64,000 nt of DNA from an uncultured Salinimicrobium sp. (GTDB lineage: Bacteria > Bacteroidota > Bacteroidia > Flavobacteriales > Flavobacteriaceae). The translations under genes were made by a program, and so were the position numbers. The DNA is taken from assembly GCA_946887075.1 (NCBI GenBank), contig CAMPKA010000009.1:1-64000 (forward strand), read 5' to 3'. The notes beneath the pieces were generated by a model that made no database searches, had not been told where the DNA came from, and saw only the letters and a program-made list of their open reading frames with translations. Positions 19,037 to 27,303 of this stretch are shown one piece after another (position 1 is the stretch's first letter; each line of letters starts with the position of its first letter).

Positions 19037-19717
19037 ATGAGAATAATTTTCCTGCTGGTTTTTCTTTTTGCTGTACAGATGGCAACTGCCCAGGTGGATG
19101 AGGAAAAGACACGGGTGAAAGCACCAGAGGGTCTGAGGAATCCAGCCCCGGTTAAAGCCATTCCCGCTACGGAGACGGAAACAACTTCGTTTTTAAAGCT
19201 AAGTGGAAATCACAGCCTGTCTAAGAAGACCAGCGTTTTTGCCAATATCCCCAGAGAATATGAACTCGGAGAAAAAGAGGAAAAACCCTTCAGTATGAAA
19301 CAGGACAATGACCTGAAAACCTATGTCTATGAAGATTTTACGCCGAAAGCTTTTCAGGAGAAGGAAATTCGGGACGAATACCGTAAGGATCAGTACCTTG
19401 GTAATTTCCTGACTACCGGAACATTTGTGGAATTGTACTGCAGAGATCATGAATACGTCGATGGAGACCGGGTGAAAATATCCGTGAACGGAAAGGTAAT
19501 CCATGCCAATGTCTTTTTGGATGGCACCTACACCCCGGTTCTTGTTAAGCTGAACACCGGGCCAAATACTATTGAATTCGAAGCGCTGAATATGGGGACC
19601 TCCGGGCCGAATACTGCGGAACTCAAGGTTTACGATGAGAAAGGAAGGGTGGTAACCAATGCGGAATGGAATCTAGTAACTGGCCGTCGCGCAAGTCTGG
19701 TGGTTGTGAAGCAATAA
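19037..19717 (+). CDS. Secreted protein of unknown function
   Basis: A 226-residue protein with a classical signal peptide (MRIIFLLVFLFAVQMATAQ) and no lipobox. Residues 20-110 are proline- and charge-rich. The last 110 residues (FVELYCRDHEYVDGDRVKISVNGKVI, NTIEFEALNMGTSGPNTAELKV) look like a single beta-sandwich, a pattern seen in binding modules. No enzyme motif is visible and I do not recognise a named family. It stands alone between a disordered-protein gene and a universal stress protein gene. Confidence 0.65.
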   Translation: MRIIFLLVFLFAVQMATAQVDEEKTRVKAPEGLRNPAPVKAIPATETETTSFLKLSGNHSLSKKTSVFANIPREYELGEKEEKPFSMKQDNDLKTYVYEDFTPKAFQEKEIRDEYRKDQYLGNFLTTGTFVELYCRDHEYVDGDRVKISVNGKVIHANVFLDGTYTPVLVKLNTGPNTIEFEALNMGTSGPNTAELKVYDEKGRVVTNAEWNLVTGRRASLVVVKQ

Positions 19718-19800
19718 CATAGCAAATCCCTTTCCTTACCGGTAGTGAATGGCTTTTCTTCCCCGATTTTTCGTATTTTTAATATTCAAATCAGGAAGAC

Positions 19801-20259
19801 ATGAAAAGATTTCTCATTGCCATCGATTATAATCCGGTTTCTGAAAAAGTGGTGCAGGAGGGATACCAATTGGCCAAATCCTTGGGAGCGGAAGTCTGCC
19901 TGATACACGTTCTCGATGACGCAGGACTGTATCAGGCGCAGTATCCGACCTTCCTTGGATATGATGGCTATACTGGAATTGGACCGGACTATGACCTGGC
20001 CCTGGAACTGCACAACATCGCGGAAGATTTCCTGGAAAAAGCGGCTTCCCATCTCGGAGACCCAAAGGTAAAGACCCATCTCGCGGAAGGGGATACCGCA
20101 AAGGCTCTTCTACATTACGCGGAGCAATGGAATGCTGACGTCATCGTAATGGGAACCCACAGCCATTCGGTGCTGGAGAAATTATTGATGGGAACTGTTG
20201 CTGAAAAAGTTCTTGAAAAAACTAAGATTCCAGTTTATCTGGTGCCTGTAAAGGAGTGA
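19801..20259 (+). CDS. Universal stress protein, single UspA domain
   Basis: A 152-residue cytoplasmic protein of the UspA fold: FLIAIDYNPVSEKVVQEGYQLAKSLGAEVCLIHVLDD at the N-terminus and VIVMGTHSHSVLEKLLMGTVAEKVLEKTKIPVYLV at the end (only short parts quoted as motifs: GTHSH and LLMGTV). The G-x2-G-x9-G(S/T) ATP loop is partly changed, with histidine at the second glycine, so ATP binding is uncertain. It probably helps survival under stress. It stands alone with about 80 bases upstream and 110 downstream. Confidence 0.86.
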   Translation: MKRFLIAIDYNPVSEKVVQEGYQLAKSLGAEVCLIHVLDDAGLYQAQYPTFLGYDGYTGIGPDYDLALELHNIAEDFLEKAASHLGDPKVKTHLAEGDTAKALLHYAEQWNADVIVMGTHSHSVLEKLLMGTVAEKVLEKTKIPVYLVPVKE

Positions 20260-20373
20260 TCGAGAGAAATTGCCCGGTTACAATAAAAGAGACTATATTT
20301 GGACCGAGCGAAGTAATTATATCGTATATAACCTGTAAATTCAAATACTAAACAATAACAACTTAAAGATCAA

Positions 20374-20817
20374 ATGGCTAAATCGCAGCAGAGCTTCAAT
20401 AAAATTGAGAAGGAAAAGAAAAAACTGAAGAAGAAGGAAGAGAAGAGGAAGAAGAAGGAGGAGCGAAAGGCCAGTGGGGAAAGCGCTTCAGAATTTGCCT
20501 ATGTGGACCAGTATGGTAATTTGACCGATACCCCTCCGGATCCCGCGAACAAAATAGAAGTGGATGCAGAAAGTATCGAGATAGGAATTCCAAAGAAGGA
20601 GGACCAGGATGAGGAGAAGGATTTTTCGAAAGAGGGAAAGGTATCATTCTTCGACCATTCAAAAGGCTTTGGTTTTATTCTCGACAGCACTACTCAGGAA
20701 AAGTATTTTGTGCACATTAGCCAGGTGCAGGATGAAATTGCCGAGAATGACAGGGTTACCTTCGAATTGGAAAGAGGACCCAAAGGCATGAATGCAGTCC
20801 GGGTGAAAAAGATCTAG
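20374..20817 (+). CDS. Cold-shock-domain protein with lysine-rich N-terminus
   Basis: A 147-residue nucleic-acid binding protein. The C-terminal 65 residues form a cold-shock domain: GKVSFFDHSKGFGFI carries the RNP1-like motif and YFVHIS the RNP2-like motif. The first 32 residues are almost all Lys and Glu, a charged helix, followed by a flexible linker with the VDQYGNLTDTPPDP segment that is typical of flavobacterial CspA-like proteins. It probably binds RNA and melts secondary structure. The gene is transcribed alone. Confidence 0.88.
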   Translation: MAKSQQSFNKIEKEKKKLKKKEEKRKKKEERKASGESASEFAYVDQYGNLTDTPPDPANKIEVDAESIEIGIPKKEDQDEEKDFSKEGKVSFFDHSKGFGFILDSTTQEKYFVHISQVQDEIAENDRVTFELERGPKGMNAVRVKKI

Positions 20818-20970
20818 GTACCCCCGAAAAGAAAAAGTAATCTCTCCTGCACAGCCTTCTCACACTGGCACAAGACTGTAGTGGTAGGGAACCGGGTCAA
20901 AAAAATTTCTGAAGCGGAAAAATATAGATGCAGGTTAATTAACCCTGCCGCAGCAAATCGGGAAAAGCCG

Positions 20971-22296
20971 CTAATCGGATAAGCTCGCCATGACCATTTG
21001 CCTGAATTTCCATCCGGTTGCATCATCGGTGTTTCCCTGAGTTTGCTTCATGATGATTCCAATGACATTTTCCTCTGGATCGGCAAAATACTGGGTATTG
21101 AAATATCCACCCCAGTCAAAAGTGCCTGCACTACCCAGACCGCCAGCAGCTTCACCTTCCTCCGTCACTACACCGAAGGCGAGCCCGTAGTACTGATTTT
21201 TTCCTCCGAAAAGATCGCCTGTTTGATTGGCCATTATGGTATTTACTGTTGTGCTGCTTAAGATACTTTTACCGTTGTACTTGCCATTATTGAGATACAT
21301 TTGCAGAAACTTAGCATAGTCCTCCGCAGTGCTGGATAATCCTGCTCCTCCGGAAAAGAACCTCCTGGCTCCCTTGACAGGATAATCAGGATCGTAAAAG
21401 GTTACCGGATAATCCTGCCATTTTCCTTCCTTCATGTGCTGTATCGCCACCAGTCGATTTTTCTTTTCCTGTGGCAAATAAAACCAGGTGTCTTTCATCT
21501 CCAGAGGTTTGAATAGCCGTTCTCTGAGAAAAACATCGAAAGGCTGTCCAGAGATCACTTCAACGAAATATCCGAGAACATCGAGACCTTCACTATAATG
21601 AAATTTCTCCCCTGGGATCGAATGAAGCGGTAAGGCGGCCAATTTTTTCACGTTCTCTTCGATGGAGATATCATCAGTAGTAAACAAATCAGTAACGCCA
21701 GCTTTAGCATATATTTTTCGAATTCTCTCATCCCCGTCAATTACTCCATAACCCAGTCCAGAAGTGTGAGTAAGCAACTGCCGTATAGTAATCTCCTTTT
21801 CAGCTGGGGTGGAGGTGTAGGAACTATCTTCCTCATTGAAACTCACAAGCACCTCAGGTTCTGCGAATTCAGGAATATACTTCGAAATAGGATCATCTAA
21901 CCTGAACTTTCCCTCCTCCCACAGCATCATTACAGCCGTTGCTGTAATTGCCTTGGTTTGGGAAGCAATGCGAAAAATGTCGTCTTTTCGGAGCACTCTT
22001 CCATTAGCATCTGCGGTCCCAAAGGCTTTCCAGTAGACAATTTTTCCATCCCGAGCGATCAACGCAACCGCACCTGGAATTTGCTCGTTTTCAATGGACT
22101 CGAGGATCATGCTGTCAATCTTTTGGAGCTGTCCGGTCCTAACATCCACTGCTGTGGGGGAATTGATCTCTTCCAGGACGGGAACCTGCTGATCCTGAGC
22201 CTGAGCTGAGAGCGAAGTGATCAGCACGAGCATTAGAATGAGTCTGTGAATGAAACCCAGGAATGCCCCAGGTAACGTATTTGAGCAATTTATCAT
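20971..22296 (-). CDS. Secreted serine hydrolase, beta-lactamase class C/EstB type
   Basis: A 441-residue exported protein. A hydrophobic signal segment ends near residue 34. The S-x-x-K nucleophile is SQTK at 112-115, the second motif is Y-S-E (in FHYSEGLD) rather than Y-S/A-N, and FDWGGYFNT replaces the K-T-G box, as in EstB-type esterases. It is therefore more likely an esterase or D-amino-peptidase than a true beta-lactamase. The frame is open to 22374, but ATG at 22296 gives a proper signal peptide. The substrate is unknown. Confidence 0.85.
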   Translation of the reverse strand: MINCSNTLPGAFLGFIHRLILMLVLITSLSAQAQDQQVPVLEEINSPTAVDVRTGQLQKIDSMILESIENEQIPGAVALIARDGKIVYWKAFGTADANGRVLRKDDIFRIASQTKAITATAVMMLWEEGKFRLDDPISKYIPEFAEPEVLVSFNEEDSSYTSTPAEKEITIRQLLTHTSGLGYGVIDGDERIRKIYAKAGVTDLFTTDDISIEENVKKLAALPLHSIPGEKFHYSEGLDVLGYFVEVISGQPFDVFLRERLFKPLEMKDTWFYLPQEKKNRLVAIQHMKEGKWQDYPVTFYDPDYPVKGARRFFSGGAGLSSTAEDYAKFLQMYLNNGKYNGKSILSSTTVNTIMANQTGDLFGGKNQYYGLAFGVVTEEGEAAGGLGSAGTFDWGGYFNTQYFADPEENVIGIIMKQTQGNTDDATGWKFRQMVMASLSD

Positions 22297-22417
22297 TTCA
22301 GGTTCATTTTTTACCTCGTTGAAGGTAAGAACTTTTTGAAATGTGACAAATGGAGCATTATTGTATATAAACATTGTCGAACAAGGTTTCTTACAATAAA
22401 TGAGGCCTCCAGGATTA

Positions 22418-22798
22418 TCATGCTGGCCGTGTTCGGCCTTTCACCAACAAGTATAGTGAGAATGCGGAAATGGACATTACCAGGTCCCTTACGGCGATGT
22501 CATAGTAGTCTCCTGAGATAAGGAGGTTCAGGACGATAGCCAGAAGCCAAAGACTGACTATCAGAGAACCTATTTTAGGTTTGATCAACACCAGGATTCC
22601 TGCGATTACTTCCACTATACCGACCCCATACATAAACACGTCAGGTGAAATAGGTAAAATATCTGTGATTATATCAGCGAGATACTTATCCCAGTCAGTC
22701 AGAAGATGAAGAAATTTGTCAAGCCCAGCAATGATGGGGACCAATCCAAAAGTCCATTGGAGTAGCGTAATTACGTGATTTACATGCTTTGTTTCCAT
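22418..22798 (-). CDS. Small DoxX-like membrane protein
   Basis: A 126-residue protein with four hydrophobic helices, starting LLQWTFGLVPIIAGLDKFLHLLTDW, a typical DoxX/DUF-like opening in which a helix with a Gly-Asp pair is followed by an aromatic loop. Members are four-helix membrane proteins linked to redox or terminal-oxidase function, but the role here is not known. It lies upstream of the serine hydrolase on the same strand with about 120 bases between them. Confidence 0.72.
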   Translation of the reverse strand: METKHVNHVITLLQWTFGLVPIIAGLDKFLHLLTDWDKYLADIITDILPISPDVFMYGVGIVEVIAGILVLIKPKIGSLIVSLWLLAIVLNLLISGDYYDIAVRDLVMSISAFSLYLLVKGRTRPA

Positions 22799-23040
22799 TT
22801 TTTATGAAGTTGATGGTTCTAACAAAACAGAGTTCCAATTCATGGAATAGTTACAGAAATCCTGTAGGAACTGCAAAAAACGCCAGAAGTTGAGAAAAAA
22901 CTTCATCTCAGTGGATTCTTTTACACAAATCCCGACAGCATCTGCTCTTGCTCTTGAACAGCCTGAAAACCTATAAATTTTGAAATTATAAAGGCTTTTT
23001 TTGTAAGTTAACATGCTTTAGGGCCTTTAAACGAGATCAC

Positions 23041-23433
23041 ATGAAAAAATACCTGTTTCTTTTTTGGACTATCAGCCTCTTGGCTGCTTGCTCAACAACA
23101 AATGATCATGACGCTGCCGATGATATTATTGGGGAATGGGTGTGGCTCGAATCTTCAGGTGGATTGGCTGGTACAACCGAGACACCAGAATCCACACAAA
23201 AAATTGTTGAACTGAAGATTACCAACCACTCGATCAAAAAATTTATAAATGGCACTTTAAATTCTGATCAAAGCTATAAAATAGACAGAAGGGAAAGTGT
23301 GATTTACGGTGATGACAGAGAAATGATTATTTACAAGAGCGGGTTCCGGCAAATCTTTTCTACTACGGGAAATCAGCTGTTTTTGATCGGTGACTGCAAT
23401 GATTGTTTCCAGGCTAAATATGTAAGAAAATAA
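23041..23433 (+). CDS. Lipocalin-like lipoprotein
   Basis: A 130-residue lipoprotein: MKKYLFLFWTISLLAAC ends in a lipobox with cysteine at 17. The mature part begins DDIIGEWVWLESSGG, which resembles the first strand of small lipocalin-like domains common in Bacteroidota, and it has repeated short strands to the end. A C-x2-C pair (DCNDC) lies near the C-terminus. No ligand can be predicted. A 14-base palindrome (AGATTCCGGAATCT, 23440-23453) directly follows the stop and may form the 3' end of the transcript, though it lacks a T run. Confidence 0.65.
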   Translation: MKKYLFLFWTISLLAACSTTNDHDAADDIIGEWVWLESSGGLAGTTETPESTQKIVELKITNHSIKKFINGTLNSDQSYKIDRRESVIYGDDREMIIYKSGFRQIFSTTGNQLFLIGDCNDCFQAKYVRK

Positions 23434-23566
23434 TGGCAGAGATTCCGGAATCTGCCTCAGATCAAAGCGTCCTTTTCCTTTCGGTGTACGCGTACGGCTC
23501 AGTCCCTAATGTGTCCTGTTTTCGCCACAGTCAGGGAAATAATGCCTGGAATCCCTAAATCTCACA

Positions 23567-24193
23567 ATGATGATTAAATATTTCTTTATGCTTTTTCTTT
23601 TGATGGGTTCTACCGCCCTGACGGCTCAGTCTGAAAGACCTTATAAGTTAAAAGCCAAATATGAAGCCCCGGACACGAAGGAAGAATTTCAAATGGAACT
23701 TTTTCAAGGAATTCAGAAAATTCAATTTTCACTGGAGAATGATCCGACCCTTCATGGAAAGGATTATAAAATTGTGATTAAGGAATATCAGGACGGCGTA
23801 CTGTCTTCCGAAACGATCGTGTTGGACACAAGGAAGGAAAGATTACCAAAGATTGATTCGACCTTTAATTTCACATTATTTGCACAAAATCTTCTGAATT
23901 ATCAGAAAATTGCCTTCTTCTTTCCGAGGTTTATGAACAAAAAGATCTATGAGATAAGGGACACCTTCAAGGATGGAGATTTCAGTCTCAGGCAGATCAA
24001 TGTGGGTTCGGACCATCTGAACTTCGTGATGAAGGAAGCATTTCAAATAGCCTTGATAACGCCACCCAACAGAGATCCAAGTAAAGGGAATTTGGGATAC
24101 TGTGAAGTCTCTCAAGGAGGTATTGAAATTGGGGACTGGTATGAAAAATATCAAATTCCCCAATTCTTTCTTATCTACCTGGAGATTGGATAA
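23567..24193 (+). CDS. Secreted protein of unknown function
   Basis: A 208-residue protein with a signal peptide (FFMLFLLMGSTALTAQ). The rest alternates strands and charged stretches without a known motif; KAKYEAPDTKEEFQMELFQGIQ and RQINVGSDHLNF are the most distinctive parts. No cysteine pair, metal site or repeat is seen. It is likely periplasmic or surface-exposed. A strong bidirectional terminator lies 22 bases after the stop, so it ends its transcription unit. Confidence 0.6.
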   Translation: MMIKYFFMLFLLMGSTALTAQSERPYKLKAKYEAPDTKEEFQMELFQGIQKIQFSLENDPTLHGKDYKIVIKEYQDGVLSSETIVLDTRKERLPKIDSTFNFTLFAQNLLNYQKIAFFFPRFMNKKIYEIRDTFKDGDFSLRQINVGSDHLNFVMKEAFQIALITPPNRDPSKGNLGYCEVSQGGIEIGDWYEKYQIPQFFLIYLEIG

Positions 24194-24214
24194 TCCTGTT
24201 CCTTAGCAGTATAT

Positions 24215-24260
24215 AAAAAATCACCTTCAGTGATTCAAGACCACTGAAGGTGATTTTTTT
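24215..24260. terminator. Strong bidirectional terminator
   Basis: An almost perfect 18-pair stem: TCACCTTCAGTG with CACTGAAGGTGA, extended by A and T runs on both sides, nine-base loop. It lies between convergent genes. Confidence 0.92.
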
Positions 24261-24296
24261 AGTCCCATAAAGTAGCTACTGCGTTATAGAAGAGAT

Positions 24297-26168
24297 CTAG
24301 GATTTAAGCCATGCATGGCGGAGCTCTATTTGTTCACTGCTTGCCCCGGGGATTTCTGTAATCTCCGTGCCTGTTCTTGTTGGTTCAACCACCTTACCTT
24401 CAAGGACCATTTCTGAACCATTGCGGACTACTGTGATTTTAAGTGGGTCGCCGATCTTCCAATTCTGCGCATCAGCCAAAAGATCATAGACATTGGCAGC
24501 ACTGTAGCCCTTATCATTAACGCTCTTGATAATATCTCCTTTTTCCAACCCAATTGCCTTATGGAAAGAGTTGAGTTCAATATCATTTCTGAGGATGATG
24601 TTCCCACTGGCATCCACGGTGATGTAAGGGGAGGATTGATCGATCAGGAAGTAACCGGTCTTGACCTCTCCTTCTGAGAGCTGCAGACCAACCTTTTGAA
24701 GGAATTTATCATAAGGAATAGGGACAGGGCCTGAAACATACTGATCAAAGAACTCCCTGATTTCAGGATAAGTCATTTCTACAATGACATCTATAAGTTC
24801 ATCGTCTTTAAAAGGTTTATCCTTTCCATAGCGCTCCGTAAGCTCCTTCATCAGGTCGAGAAGGCCCATCTCACCATCACTGAGTTCCCGAAGTCGAATA
24901 TCGAGCGCCATAGAAATTAGCGCGCCTTTCAAATAAACATTATAGTAGCTGTCCTGATATTCTTCTTCAAGGATATTTTCACTCATTACTGTAAAAGGCA
25001 TAGTATCGTCAAAGCTCATCGAAGAATTGATCTTATCCATCATTCTGTCATAAAATTCTTCGTTTGTGATCAGTCCCTGGTTCACCTGGAAAAGATTGGC
25101 GAAATATTCAGTACTTCCCTCGTACAACCAGAGATGTTTCGACATTTCCGGCTGATAATAATCGAAGAAATGCACCTCTTCCGAATGCACCCCCAGGGGA
25201 GTGAGAATGTGAAAGAATTCATGAGATACTATATCAGTGAGGCTCTGCTTAAGCGCGGCTGGTTCCATACTCTCCGGCATGACCACCACTGTGGAAGTGT
25301 GATGCTCCAGCGCTCCAAAATTACCTGCGTCATTCATCCCAGGAGTTTCAGAGAGATAAAGCAAAATGGCATATTTGTCGGTCTGGTTGACTTCTCCGAG
25401 GAAGTCTTTTTGGGCCGCTATCATTTTTTCCATGGCAGGTTTAAGTTCAGATGCTGAGAATTTTCCTGTTGGAGAGTAAACGCTAAGAAGGACTTCCATA
25501 TCATCGACCTCCCAGCTGGTTGTATCCGGAGCTGCATACATGATGGGATTATCGGTGACTTCGAAATATCGGTCGAGGTTATAAATATCCGTCTTTACCG
25601 CTTGGTTTTCGGCAGGTAAGGTATAATCCACGGTCAAGGCCGTACCGGGAACCAGACCGGAAGGCCGGATGATCTTCAATCGATAATCCTCTTCCTCCAT
25701 GTTCTGGAAGTAACCTACAAAACCGTGAAGATTCAGGAGAAAGTTCTCACCCTCCAGGATATTTGTTCCGGCCATTGAGTAAATACCACCTTCTCCAGGA
25801 ATGTCGAAAGTATCATTTATCCAATAGGATATACTATCGAGTTTGGTTGCGTTTGGAATACTCCAGCTGTTATCATCTAACCTGGAGACTTGAAGCTCAT
25901 TTCCTTGGTAATCATAAGCTTTGAGATCTTCAGCGTATTTTCCATAATTGGAAGTAGAATAGGTCCCTGGAACGGTCTTGGGAATATAAAACACGGTTTG
26001 TTCAGTTGTGATACGATCTGGATCGATACTGACGCGCACCCGGTCATCCTTAACATTAACCAGGTCGAGTTCTACAATAACGGGCTGGTCTTCAACAGGA
26101 GTTGTTCTGGTGGTTCCACAGCCCACTGTCAGCAATCCTGCCATCATTACATAGATGATTTTCTTCAT
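24297..26168 (-). CDS. M61-family zinc metallopeptidase with PDZ domain, lipoprotein
   Basis: A 623-residue lipoprotein (lipobox LLTVGC, cysteine 17). The N-terminal part is the beta-rich domain of M61 peptidases. The zinc site is HEFFH at 316-320 with the third ligand in WLYEGSTEYFA (Glu 350). A PDZ domain near residues 510-600 (KAIGLEKGDIIKSVND) fits the family. Members remove N-terminal glycine or alanine from peptides or cleave acidic peptides. It probably works on peptides in the periplasm or at the surface. It is divergent from the DUF7282 lipoprotein gene. Confidence 0.92.
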   Translation of the reverse strand: MKKIIYVMMAGLLTVGCGTTRTTPVEDQPVIVELDLVNVKDDRVRVSIDPDRITTEQTVFYIPKTVPGTYSTSNYGKYAEDLKAYDYQGNELQVSRLDDNSWSIPNATKLDSISYWINDTFDIPGEGGIYSMAGTNILEGENFLLNLHGFVGYFQNMEEEDYRLKIIRPSGLVPGTALTVDYTLPAENQAVKTDIYNLDRYFEVTDNPIMYAAPDTTSWEVDDMEVLLSVYSPTGKFSASELKPAMEKMIAAQKDFLGEVNQTDKYAILLYLSETPGMNDAGNFGALEHHTSTVVVMPESMEPAALKQSLTDIVSHEFFHILTPLGVHSEEVHFFDYYQPEMSKHLWLYEGSTEYFANLFQVNQGLITNEEFYDRMMDKINSSMSFDDTMPFTVMSENILEEEYQDSYYNVYLKGALISMALDIRLRELSDGEMGLLDLMKELTERYGKDKPFKDDELIDVIVEMTYPEIREFFDQYVSGPVPIPYDKFLQKVGLQLSEGEVKTGYFLIDQSSPYITVDASGNIILRNDIELNSFHKAIGLEKGDIIKSVNDKGYSAANVYDLLADAQNWKIGDPLKITVVRNGSEMVLEGKVVEPTRTGTEITEIPGASSEQIELRHAWLKS

Positions 26169-26300
26169 TGTTTTTGTTTTGATTTTCTGTTAGACTTCAA
26201 AATGTCTCGGAAGTTACAGAATCCCTTAGCCTCGATTCCTGCTTCACATTACAAATTATTCTTAAAATATAACACAACTTTATAAGGAAAATGGTTTTAA

Positions 26301-26358
26301 CATGCTAATTAGGAGGTCTTTAACTGACAATGGTCTCCTGTTTACGTAAACTAGCATG
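26301..26358 (+). promoter_or_regulatory. Three-way-junction-like inverted repeats in a leader
   Basis: CATGCTA (26301-26307) pairs with TAGCATG (26352-26358). Inside, AGGAGGTC pairs with GGTCTCCT, allowing two G-T pairs. Next to it GTTTACGTAAAC (26340-26351) is a perfect 12-base palindrome. It ends 22 bases before the lipoprotein start, so it could be an operator or a folded leader RNA. Confidence 0.45.
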
Positions 26359-26380
26359 TGTAATTAAAAAAGAAAAAATT

Positions 26381-27169
26381 ATGTTGTGGAAAAAGAGTTA
26401 TTTGATGTTGATTTTTCTAGCTACAATTACTGGATTCGTGTCTTGTAGTGATGATGATGACGACGGAACGGACGTAATCGAACCAACCGGGAGTTTGGTG
26501 GTGGAAGACCAGACTTTGACTGACGGTATGATCACTATAAGTAACATAGTGATGAGCGACGATGGTTGGATTGTTCTGCGAAGGGACGACAACGGAGATC
26601 TCGGAACAATTATCGCTGAAGAGCCTGTAGAAGCAGGGACACACACGGATGTCACCTTTGATGTAGGCGACGCTCAAATAGAGAATGGGGAAACCCTTTG
26701 GGTAGTACTTCATACCGATGATGGTGTGGAAGGAACCTTTGAATTCACGGAATCCGGAGATGTGGACAGGCCGATCCTAGGAACAGGTGGAATGGAAGTG
26801 GCTGAAAGCTTCGTTATAACCGTTGAGGGGGAAAATTCTGTGACTGCAGAAGACCAGGCACCCTCAGAAGATAACACCCTAACCATCAGCTCCATTACCT
26901 TAGCCGAAGATGGATGGGTAATAGCCCATTCAGATGCTGATGGAGAAATAGGAGCGGCGATTTCGGAACCTCTGTATTTGGCAGCCGGTACGCATACCGA
27001 CGTAGAGATCAATCTGAATACCGGAGTGACTTTGGCTGCGGGGGATGTGGTTTATATTGTCCTTCATGAAGATCTGGGAGTGACAGAGACCTTTGAGGCC
27101 GATATTGACATTCCACTTCTGGGCGATGATGATACCGAAGTCAAAGCGACTATCAATATCACCGATTAA
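26381..27169 (+). CDS. Lipoprotein with two DUF7282-like domains
   Basis: A 262-residue lipoprotein: the signal ends in FVSC (cysteine 22) followed by a run of five Asp, an acidic tail often seen on exported flavobacterial lipoproteins. Two repeats of about 110 residues follow (38-148 and 153-261). Each has the pattern ISNIVMSDDGWIVLR / ISSITLAEDGWVIAH, then EAGTHTDV / AAGTHTDV and WVVLHTDDG / YIVLHEDLG. This matches DUF7282, a domain I know mainly from halophilic archaea. Function is unknown; a surface-exposed beta-sandwich is likely. The start ATG at 26381 is preferred to an in-frame codon at 26330, which lies inside the inverted-repeat leader. Confidence 0.75.
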   Translation: MLWKKSYLMLIFLATITGFVSCSDDDDDGTDVIEPTGSLVVEDQTLTDGMITISNIVMSDDGWIVLRRDDNGDLGTIIAEEPVEAGTHTDVTFDVGDAQIENGETLWVVLHTDDGVEGTFEFTESGDVDRPILGTGGMEVAESFVITVEGENSVTAEDQAPSEDNTLTISSITLAEDGWVIAHSDADGEIGAAISEPLYLAAGTHTDVEINLNTGVTLAAGDVVYIVLHEDLGVTETFEADIDIPLLGDDDTEVKATINITD

Positions 27170-27191
27170 GAAGGAAGCAATTCTCCAAATT

Positions 27192-27221
27192 AGCCGATTC
27201 CACTAAGGGATCGGCTTTTTT
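27192..27221 (+). terminator. Rho-independent terminator of the DUF7282 gene
   Basis: AGCCGAT (27192-27198) and ATCGGCT (27210-27216) form a stem with an 11-base loop followed by six T. Confidence 0.8.
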
Positions 27222-27303
27222 ATGTCTTCTGTAGATCCCATTTTCTTAGTGGGAAAAAGGATTTTTTTTGTTAGTTTTAGAAACAACCTTAATTTTTTGA
27301 ATT

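Noticed and set aside
20933..20944. GGTTAATTAACC palindrome between the cold-shock and serine hydrolase genes
   Set aside because: A short A+T-rich palindrome without a T run in a convergent gap; no function can be argued.
22802..23014. 70-codon minus-strand reading frame between the DoxX-like gene and the next lipoprotein gene
   Set aside because: Odd composition, no motif, no signal, and it covers the region where the promoters of both neighbours should lie.
23482..23500. GTACGCGTAC palindrome upstream of a secreted-protein gene
   Set aside because: Ten bases only, with no second site or promoter at a fitting distance.
27268..27297. TTG, 19 bases, TAATTTTT before the M16 peptidase gene
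   Set aside because: It would put the transcription start on the start codon itself; a chance match in A+T-rich DNA is as likely.
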